From assembly GCA_012515885.1 (NCBI GenBank), contig JAAYXN010000197.1:1-6562 (forward strand): a stretch of DNA of 6,562 bases, in the 5' to 3' direction. A model generated the notes under the pieces. The model was not told the origin of the DNA. It saw only the letters and a list, made by a program, of their open reading frames with translations, and searched no databases. Every line of letters begins with the position of its first letter. Positions within the stretch are counted from its first letter, which is position 1. Shown here piece by piece: positions 1-4,936 of the stretch. Origin of the DNA: Rhodococcus sp. (in: high G+C Gram-positive bacteria) (GTDB taxonomy: Bacteria; Actinomycetota; Actinomycetes; Mycobacteriales; Mycobacteriaceae). The position numbers were made by a program, and so were the translations under genes.

Positions 1-286
1 GCACGCGGTTTCGGTAACTATCTGAATGTGTGTTGCGGCGCAACATCGTTGAGTTAGTGAGACCATTGATCTCAATTGATGGTCGCGTATTGCAGCAATG
101 CCTTTGTGGGAGAAAGCGCCATTTAACTTTGTCGACACATGTTTGTTAATAGTTGCATACATGCATGATGCGAAATAAAGAATGAACTCTGCGCGAACGG
201 CAGGTGTACGTCCCCGTCAAGATCTCCGTCCCCTCGGAAAGGGGGATCAGCGAGAGGCGCTTGCAAGTTGTTGACATCATGGTCCT
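1..286. other. Left-edge intergenic region with several inverted repeats
   Basis: No credible coding sequence is seen on either strand. The stretch is more AT-rich than the rest of the window. It contains a perfect 7-base-arm palindrome with one centre base at 31-45 (TGTTGCG G CGCAACA), a 10-pair hairpin with two wobble pairs at 61-84, a small palindrome at 89-99 (ATTGC A GCAAT), TGTCGACA at 130-137, and competing C-rich and G-rich segments at 209-248. In M. tuberculosis the equivalent gap separates the Rv3415c-type gene from a divergent whiB3, so part of this may be a promoter firing leftward. That is inference from synteny, because the neighbouring gene is outside the window. Confidence 0.5.
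31..45. promoter_or_regulatory. Candidate operator: 15-bp perfect palindrome
   Basis: The sequence reads TGTTGCG, one G, then CGCAACA, with all seven base pairs of the arms matching. On the minus strand its right arm sits about 17 bases from a GATAGT box (22 down to 17) that could be a -10 element for a leftward gene. A dimeric regulator site is plausible. No known regulator motif was recognised. Confidence 0.3.
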
Positions 287-1126
287 ATGCGCCCCGCCGT
301 TCTGCCCCTGTTGACTGATGCTGCGTTCGGCGCACACCCGGACCGCGCGCCCCTGCCGCGCGCCCACACTGTGGAGGGCCTATGGCTGCGCGGCGTCGTC
401 CTCGGCGGCCAGGGCCGCTACGCGCAGGCGCGCGCTGAACTGACCACCCTCCTGCGGGCCACAAGCCCCACTACCTCCGACCCGCATCATGCGGCGCTGC
501 GTTCGCTGGCAATGAGTACCTGGGCATCGTTTCTTCGTCAGGGTGGACGCCATCAGGAGGCGGCCAGTTTCGATGGCGCTGCCCTCGCCGCGCTACCGAT
601 GTCCAGCGCCGACGCGCACGCCGACGCGGCCGTGGCTGCTGCGCGGGCGGACGCCTGGACGGGGCTGGCTGCGGACAATTTGGGGATGGGGCGCCTCGGG
701 GTGGGATGGGAACTACAGCGACGGTGCGAGGCGCTGGTGGCGTCCTTCCCGGACGAGCAGTTGCAGAGGCAGCGGATTCGGTGGAGCTGGGTCAGTGCTG
801 AGCTGTCGCTGGCTGCCGGGAACTTCGTTGACGCGGGGACGTACGCGGATCGCGCCGCCGCGCTCGCACTGGAGTGGGGTTCAGTGCGACACCATGTGAA
901 ATCGACGCTGCTGCAGTGCGCGGTGATGACAGGCACCGAGCCGCTGGAGACGGTGCTTGAGTGCGGTGAGCAGGTGCGGGCACGCTGCGAGAGGCTCGGT
1001 TTAGTGCCACTGGAGTGGGCGGCGTCTCTTTTGCTAGCCGGTGTGAGTTCACAGACCCGCGGAGTGCAATCACGCGACCGCTGTGAGGAATTACTGCGTC
1101 GTCGAGGTGGCTATTTTCGCTGTTAG
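287..1126 (+). CDS. TPR-like hypothetical protein (Rv3415c type)
   Basis: This 279-residue protein has no predicted enzyme motif, signal peptide or membrane segment. It is rich in Ala, Leu and Arg and looks all-helical. Paired helices of tetratricopeptide type can be picked out at about residues 28-62 (WLRGVVLGGQGRYAQARAEL), 67-103, 121-153, 163-197 (AELSLAAGNFVDAGTYADRA) and 201-238, and the protein ends in an Arg-rich tail (LLRRRGGYFRC). Such repeats usually bind other proteins, but the partner is unknown. Its position next to sigD, its length and its TPR-like build match the uncharacterised Rv3415c family; that link rests mainly on synteny. The ATG at 287 is the first possible start after an in-frame stop at 272-274. 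No Shine-Dalgarno sequence precedes it, and a CATCAT box lies six bases upstream, so a leaderless transcript is possible. The next gene, sigD, is 157 bases downstream. Confidence 0.75.
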   Translation: MRPAVLPLLTDAAFGAHPDRAPLPRAHTVEGLWLRGVVLGGQGRYAQARAELTTLLRATSPTTSDPHHAALRSLAMSTWASFLRQGGRHQEAASFDGAALAALPMSSADAHADAAVAAARADAWTGLAADNLGMGRLGVGWELQRRCEALVASFPDEQLQRQRIRWSWVSAELSLAAGNFVDAGTYADRAAALALEWGSVRHHVKSTLLQCAVMTGTEPLETVLECGEQVRARCERLGLVPLEWAASLLLAGVSSQTRGVQSRDRCEELLRRRGGYFRC

Positions 1127-1134
1127 CGACGGCA

Positions 1135-1169
1135 CTAGCGATACGAAAAGTAGGCGCCTGTATCGAGTA
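1135..1169. repeat. Inverted repeat after the TPR-like gene
   Basis: CGATAC at 1139-1144 is complementary to GTATCG at 1160-1165, and the outer CTA/TAG bases (1135-1137 and 1167-1169) can extend the stem across a small internal loop. The loop holds a second palindrome, AGGCGCCT (1152-1159). No T-run follows, so this is at best a non-canonical terminator or a regulatory hairpin. Confidence 0.25.
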
Positions 1170-1210
1170 GACGACCCGTGGCATCTTGAGCAGTTCTTCC
1201 CGCTAGAGTT

Positions 1211-1240
1211 GGTGTGTTCCGCTGAGAGCGGGAGCACACC
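1211..1240 (+). promoter_or_regulatory. Strong hairpin upstream of sigD
   Basis: Bases 1211-1223 pair with 1227-1240 in a 13-pair stem (GGTGTG opposite CACACC, then CCGCT opposite AGCGG) with one wobble pair, one bulged G at 1232 and a three-base loop. It ends 43 bases before the sigD start. A TAGAGT box at 1204-1209 fits an actinobacterial -10 pattern (TAnnnT), and its start site would fall near 1216, inside the hairpin. The element could be an operator, a structure in the 5' leader, or a terminator without a T-tract for the gene before. The sequence alone does not decide. Confidence 0.4.
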
Positions 1241-1283
1241 CGTGCCCGGGGTGCCCACGTAACGCCAGGGATTTTCACTGCCT

Positions 1284-1862
1284 ATGACTGACACTAGCGA
1301 GGAGCTCGATTCCGCTGTTGCCGCAGCTGTACAGGGGGATCGTGCCTCTCTAGCTCTGGTTCTCGAAAGCGTGAGGCCGCTCGTGGTTCGCTACTGCCGG
1401 GCGCGCGTCGGCGCAACAGAGCGGGGCCAACTCTCTGCAGACGATGTGGCACAGGAAGTGTGCCTTGCCGTCATGACGGCGCTTCCGCGATACCGAGATC
1501 AGGGTCGACCGTTCATGGCGTTTGTGTACGGGATCGCCGCGCACAAGGTTGCTGACGCCCATCGCAGCTCAGCGCGTAACAAATCGGAGCCGGTTGCCGA
1601 AGTACCAGATGTCGTAGCAGTTGACAGCGGACCTGAACAACGGGCGTTGGATGCGGAACGCAGCCGGGAAATGAACTCCCTGCTGCAACTGCTCCCGGAG
1701 AAACACCGGGAGATCCTCATTTTGCGGTTGGTGGTGGGTTTGTCTGCCGAAGAAACTGCTGAGGCTGTGGGCAGTACAGCGGGGGCTGTTCGTGTAGCCC
1801 AACATCGAGCTATCGCGAAGTTGAAGAAGGAAGTCATGAGAGCGGGTGAGAAGGATGGCTAG
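1284..1862 (+). CDS. sigD: ECF RNA polymerase sigma factor SigD
   Basis: This 192-residue extracytoplasmic-function sigma factor directs RNA polymerase to a dedicated promoter set. Region 2 spans about residues 25-95 and contains the core-binding and -10 recognition segment (SADDVAQEVCLAVMTALPRY, then RPFMAFVYGIAAHKVADAHR). An acidic, variable linker of about 35 residues follows. Region 4 spans about 132-184 (LLPEKHREILILRLVVGLSA, then a helix-turn-helix ending VRVAQHRAIAKLKK) and reads the -35 box. The wording is very close to mycobacterial SigD, which is somewhat longer at its N terminus. The ATG at 1284 is preceded by a weak AGGG (1267-1270). The 3' end overlaps rsdA, which encodes its antagonist. 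In relatives SigD is linked to stationary-phase and cell-envelope gene control; the targets here cannot be read from this window. Confidence 0.93.
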   Translation: MTDTSEELDSAVAAAVQGDRASLALVLESVRPLVVRYCRARVGATERGQLSADDVAQEVCLAVMTALPRYRDQGRPFMAFVYGIAAHKVADAHRSSARNKSEPVAEVPDVVAVDSGPEQRALDAERSREMNSLLQLLPEKHREILILRLVVGLSAEETAEAVGSTAGAVRVAQHRAIAKLKKEVMRAGEKDG

Positions 1863-2709
1863 GGGCACAGATCCCGAAACCGGCTTCACCGGGGATAACG
1901 AACCGGTGGATGTCGGTGCCGTCAGACGTGACGACGCGTTAATTGACGCGATCGCCGCGGGTGGCACCGTGCCCACTGATACGCGTGAGCAGTATGAGCT
2001 CGCGCTGCTTCTTACCGGCTGGCGAAATTCCATTGTTTCGGAGCCGCTGCCTGCGGGTCCGACAGTTGACGAGGCACTCGCCGCGATCGAGGGGCCCAAG
2101 CCTGCGCGTCTGCGTTTGCTGCGTCCCATCGCGGGTGCGGCAGCGGCCATCGCGGTCGTTCTTGGCGGTGCCACGATCCTGTCGTACGACGCGGAGCCGG
2201 GCGATCCGCTGTGGTCAGTTAAGTCGGTGGTGTTTAGTACGCAAGCCGATTCGACCGTCGCCAAAATGGACACCCGTTCACAGTTGGAGCAGGCCGAGCG
2301 GCTGATCGCTGAGGGCAACGACGAAGCAGCACGTTCTGTGCTCGCGACGGCAGCTGAGCGTGCCAGTGGTGTGCGTGACTCGGGGCAGCGCAACGAACTT
2401 GAAGATTGGCGTGGCCGTCTCACCGCTGCGTTGGAGAGCGTGATTTCCAGTGTGACGCAGCCGCCTCCGCCGCCCGCCGGTCAGGTCCCGCCGCCTGTTC
2501 CCGGCCCGGTCGATCCTGGCCCGGGTGTCGGTGTTCCGCCGCCGGTACAGCCTGTCCCGCCGGTGCAGACGGAAGAGCCCGTTGTTCCTGATGTCGACAT
2601 CATGAAGCAGACGACGCCACCGCCGACTGCGCCGCCGACCTCGACCAGCAAACCGAAGCCGACGAGCACCACCGCGCCGCCGACGCCGTCGACGACACCC
2701 AGCGGATAG
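1855..2709 (+). CDS. rsdA: Anti-sigma-D factor RsdA, membrane-anchored
   Basis: This is the predicted antagonist of SigD. With the ATG at 1855 it has 284 residues: a cytoplasmic N-terminal domain (about 1-88) expected to bind SigD, one membrane segment (about 91-111, PIAGAAAAIAVVLGGATILS), an extracytoplasmic helical part starting DAEPGDPLWSVKSVVF (about 112-200), and a Pro/Thr/Ser-rich tail (about 202-284). There is no cysteine anywhere, so it cannot use the zinc-binding HxxxCxxC motif of many anti-sigma factors; M. tuberculosis RsdA is also described as zinc-free. In that species release of SigD involves proteolysis, including Clp-dependent degradation of the cytoplasmic part. The start overlaps sigD by 8 bases and has GGTGAG (1845-1850) at good spacing. 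A GTG at 1846 would add three residues and give a 17-base overlap. The Pro/Thr tail may be glycosylated or sit in the cell wall, which is inference. Confidence 0.9.
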   Translation: MARGTDPETGFTGDNEPVDVGAVRRDDALIDAIAAGGTVPTDTREQYELALLLTGWRNSIVSEPLPAGPTVDEALAAIEGPKPARLRLLRPIAGAAAAIAVVLGGATILSYDAEPGDPLWSVKSVVFSTQADSTVAKMDTRSQLEQAERLIAEGNDEAARSVLATAAERASGVRDSGQRNELEDWRGRLTAALESVISSVTQPPPPPAGQVPPPVPGPVDPGPGVGVPPPVQPVPPVQTEEPVVPDVDIMKQTTPPPTAPPTSTSKPKPTSTTAPPTPSTTPSG

Positions 2710-2725
2710 GCATACAGACACAAAT

Positions 2726-2760
2726 ATCCCCGCTACTGCGAACTTCGCGGTAGCGGGGAT
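2726..2760. terminator. Strong terminator between convergent rsdA and DUF5319 genes
   Basis: Bases 2726-2741 pair with 2745-2760 in a 16-pair stem (ATCCCCGCTAC opposite GTAGCGGGGAT, then TGCGAA opposite TTCGCG-type pairing with one wobble) and a three-base loop. On the plus strand it is followed by TTTGTTGTGTTTT (2761-2773). On the minus strand the flank reads ATATTTGTGT, so it probably stops transcription from both sides. It lies 17 bases after the rsdA stop and 34 bases beyond the stop of the DUF5319 gene. Confidence 0.9.
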
Positions 2761-2794
2761 TTTGTTGTGTTTTAGACCGTCTGGACGGGCTGTT

Positions 2795-3199
2795 TTAGAC
2801 GTCGAATCCGTCGCCGTGGAGAGCGTCGTTCATGGACGCATCTGCGTATCCGCGGCAGTAGTCCCACGTCACGTATGCCTCGGGGGTGGGGTCAAACGCT
2901 GGCTCGTGGGGGCGCACGGTGCCGTCAGCGAGGAGCTGCAGCAGGTTGGCGCGCAGCATGTCCCAGTCGTGATAGTGGTCTTGCTGGCAGTCTTCGCAGC
3001 ACACCACAAGCCCGCGAATGCCGCGGTGAGCGAGTAGCGCTTCGTACACAGCGAGGTCCGCGAGATCCTCTTCCACGGCCAAACGCTCGTGGGGATCTAG
3101 CGGCTCGCCGGGCTCGATTGCATCGAGCGCAGCGGTCGGGTCGGCGGGGTCGCCGGCGAATGGATCCGGCGGAAGTCCGGGAGGCAGTTGATCGCGCAC
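2795..3199 (-). CDS. DUF5319 family protein (Rv3412 type), possible metal-binding
   Basis: This is a 134-residue acidic, soluble protein of unknown function. It matches the actinobacterial DUF5319 family, closely resembling M. tuberculosis Rv3412 as I recall it, including the start MRDQLPPGLPPDPF and the end-region motif YVTWDYCRGYADAS (about 110-122). The centre carries the conserved segment GLVVCCEDCQQDHYHDWD (63-80). C68 and C71 form a CxxC pair, C67 is adjacent, H75 and H77 follow, and C115 lies later, a set that could bind zinc or another metal. That is inference. The start is a GTG at 3199-3197 with no usable Shine-Dalgarno sequence; a TACCGT box six bases upstream suggests a leaderless transcript. 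The gene runs toward rsdA and away from guaB2. No operon partner is visible, so context gives little hint of its role. Confidence 0.88.
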   Translation of the reverse strand: MRDQLPPGLPPDPFAGDPADPTAALDAIEPGEPLDPHERLAVEEDLADLAVYEALLAHRGIRGLVVCCEDCQQDHYHDWDMLRANLLQLLADGTVRPHEPAFDPTPEAYVTWDYCRGYADASMNDALHGDGFDV

Positions 3200-3205
3200 G
3201 CCACC

Positions 3206-3211
3206 ACGGTA
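3206..3211 (-). promoter_or_regulatory. Candidate -10 box for a leaderless DUF5319 transcript
   Basis: On the minus strand TACCGT (3211 down to 3206) fits the TAnnnT pattern and is followed by six bases and then the GTG start codon. This is the spacing expected when transcription begins at or next to the start codon, as is common in Mycobacteriales. No recognisable -35 box was seen. Confidence 0.35.
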
Positions 3212-3291
3212 CGCAGTCGGAGTGGATCTGCGCCACCGGTATCGGCTCAGGCCAGGACGGGAGGCGTGTCTGCTGGGAAGTGACCTGCCGA

Positions 3292-3297
3292 TATCAT
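3292..3297 (+). promoter_or_regulatory. Candidate guaB2 -10 box (TATCAT)
   Basis: TATCAT fits the actinobacterial housekeeping -10 pattern. Transcription would begin near 3304, leaving a leader of about 55 bases before the guaB2 ATG at 3359. The -35 region is not convincing. The leader would contain a 13-base palindrome at 3315-3327 (CGTGCG A CGCACG). Confidence 0.35.
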
Positions 3298-3340
3298 GGG
3301 AGTTGTTCCGTACGCGTGCGACGCACGAGCCAGACTTCCT

Positions 3341-3348
3341 AGAGAGGG
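3341..3348 (+). promoter_or_regulatory. Ribosome binding site that sets the guaB2 start
   Basis: AGAGAGGG lies 10 bases before the ATG at 3359. The alternative in-frame ATG at 3296 has no comparable site, and the 21 residues it would add do not resemble any GuaB2 N terminus I know. The site therefore favours 3359. Confidence 0.65.
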
Positions 3349-3358
3349 TCCGACCCGC

Positions 3359-4882
3359 ATGACGAGTTCAGCAGGGCATGTACACACCGGCGGCGACGAC
3401 CCCAACAAGGTCGCGATGCTTGGCTTGACGTACGACGACGTCCTGCTTCTGCCGGCGGCGTCCGACGTGGTTCCCAACACGGTTGATACCTCCAGTCAGC
3501 TCACCCGCAGCATTCGGTTGCGTATTCCTTTGGTGAGTTCGGCGATGGATACCGTCACCGAGTCGCGGATGGCTATTGCGATGGCCCGCGCGGGCGGTAT
3601 GGGTGTGCTGCACCGCAACCTGTCGATTGAGGCGCAGGCAAGTCAGGTGGAGACGGTGAAGCGTTCGGAGGCCGGGATGGTCACCGATCCGGTCACGTGT
3701 TCGCCCACCGACACGCTCGCCGAGGTGGACGCGAAGTGTGCGCGGTTCCGTATTTCTGGTTTGCCGGTGGTCGATGAGACGGGCCAGCTGGTGGGCATCA
3801 TCACTAACCGCGATATGCGTTTCGAGGTGGATCAGAACCGTCCAGTCGTCGAGGTGATGACGAAGGCGCCGCTGGTGACCGCGCAGGAAGGCGTCACCGC
3901 GGAGGTGGCGTTGGGTCTGCTGCGTCGCCACAAGATTGAGAAGCTGCCGATCGTTGACGGTCAGGGCAAGCTCACCGGTCTGATCACGGTGAAGGATTTC
4001 GTGAAGACTGAGCAGCACCCGGATGCCACGAAGGACCGTGATGGTCGTCTTCTGGTTGGCGCCGCGGTTGGTGCCGGTGATGAGGCGTGGCAGCGAGCTG
4101 GTGCTCTCACTGACGCCGGTGTGGACGTGCTTGTTGTGGACAGCGCTCACGGTCACTCGTCGGGTGTGCTGTCGATGATCAGCAAGCTCAAGGCTGAGTT
4201 CGGTGATCGGGTTCAGCTGATCGGCGGCAATATCGCTACCCGCTCGGCGGCTGCCGCCCTGATTGACGCCGGTGTTGACGCGGTCAAGGTGGGTGTCGGT
4301 CCCGGCTCCATTTGCACCACTCGCGTGATTGCCGGTGTCGGTGCCCCGCAGATCACCGCGATCCTGGAGGCTGCTGCGGTTGCCCGCAAGGCCGGTATCC
4401 CGGTGATCGCTGACGGCGGTCTGCAGTTCTCTGGCGATATCGCCAAGGCTCTCGCTGCCGGTGCGTCCACGGCCATGCTGGGCTCGCTGCTCGCGGGCAC
4501 CGCCGAATCCCCGGGTGAGCTGATCTTGGTCAACGGTAAGCAGTTCAAGAGCTACCGCGGTATGGGTTCGTTGGGTGCAATGCAGACCCGCGGTGCCGCC
4601 CAGTCGTTCTCGAAGGACCGCTACTTCCAAGATGACGTCCTCTCGGAAGACAAGTTGGTTCCCGAGGGCATTGAGGGCCGGGTGCCGTTCCGTGGCCCGC
4701 TCTCGCAGGTGACGCATCAGCTCACGGGTGGTTTGCGTGCGGCAATGGGTTACACCGGTGCGTCGACGATCGAGGAATTGCAGGAGGCGCAGTTTGTGCA
4801 GATCACGGCGGCTGGCCTGAAGGAAAGCCACCCGCACGACATCACGATGACGGTGGAAGCACCTAACTACACGGCGCGTTAG
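3359..4882 (+). CDS. guaB2: Inosine-5'-monophosphate dehydrogenase GuaB2
   Basis: GuaB2 oxidises IMP to XMP with NAD+, the committed step of guanine nucleotide synthesis in the cytoplasm. The 507-residue protein has the full family layout: the first barrel part with KVAMLGLTYDDVLLLPAASD (17-36) and SSAMDTVTESRMAIAMARAG, two CBS domains (about 105-165 and 166-222), then the rest of the (beta/alpha)8 barrel. The catalytic loop GVGPGSICTTR places the active Cys at 319. D261 (VVDSAHGHS) is in the NAD site, and D352 (IADGG) and Y399 (SYRGMGS) contact IMP. The mobile flap EGIEGRVPFRGP supplies the catalytic Arg441. All key residues are present, so it should be active. It is almost collinear with M. 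tuberculosis GuaB2, the essential IMPDH there; that protein is longer at the N terminus. guaB3 follows after 54 bases. Confidence 0.97.
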   Translation: MTSSAGHVHTGGDDPNKVAMLGLTYDDVLLLPAASDVVPNTVDTSSQLTRSIRLRIPLVSSAMDTVTESRMAIAMARAGGMGVLHRNLSIEAQASQVETVKRSEAGMVTDPVTCSPTDTLAEVDAKCARFRISGLPVVDETGQLVGIITNRDMRFEVDQNRPVVEVMTKAPLVTAQEGVTAEVALGLLRRHKIEKLPIVDGQGKLTGLITVKDFVKTEQHPDATKDRDGRLLVGAAVGAGDEAWQRAGALTDAGVDVLVVDSAHGHSSGVLSMISKLKAEFGDRVQLIGGNIATRSAAAALIDAGVDAVKVGVGPGSICTTRVIAGVGAPQITAILEAAAVARKAGIPVIADGGLQFSGDIAKALAAGASTAMLGSLLAGTAESPGELILVNGKQFKSYRGMGSLGAMQTRGAAQSFSKDRYFQDDVLSEDKLVPEGIEGRVPFRGPLSQVTHQLTGGLRAAMGYTGASTIEELQEAQFVQITAAGLKESHPHDITMTVEAPNYTAR

Positions 4883-4936
4883 TTCACGCGGTTTCCACAC
4901 CGGCAGTTCATTCGAGTACTCGAGAAAGGGGCGCGC

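Noticed and set aside
2..12. An 11-base repeat, CACGCGGTTTC, shared with 4885-4895
   Set aside because: Several 11-base matches are expected by chance in a window of this size, and the two contexts share nothing else.
271..276. A perfect TTGACA -35 box before the TPR-like gene
   Set aside because: The matching -10 position, about 17 bases on, is GC-rich coding sequence (around 294-299) with no TAnnnT box.
146..367. A 73-codon open frame on the minus strand at the left edge, considered as a possible whiB3 start
   Set aside because: It has no WhiB cysteine pattern and overlaps the TPR-like gene; any divergent whiB-type gene must lie left of position 1.
1259..1264. GTAACG just before sigD, similar to a remembered SigD -35 motif and so a hint of autoregulation
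   Set aside because: No matching -10 (GAT) lies at the right distance, and the start site would fall inside the sigD coding region.
1569..2423. A 284-codon open frame on the minus strand opposite sigD and rsdA
   Set aside because: It is antisense to two confident genes, has low-complexity Ser/Ala/Arg composition and no family resemblance.
2762..3037. A 91-codon open frame on the plus strand opposite the DUF5319 gene
   Set aside because: The DUF5319 protein on the other strand is clearly conserved; this frame has no recognisable product and begins inside the terminator flank.
3296..3358. Longer guaB2 start at ATG 3296, adding 21 residues
   Set aside because: It lacks a ribosome site, overlaps the predicted -10 box, and the added residues do not resemble known GuaB2 N termini, although the total length would be close to the M. 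tuberculosis protein.
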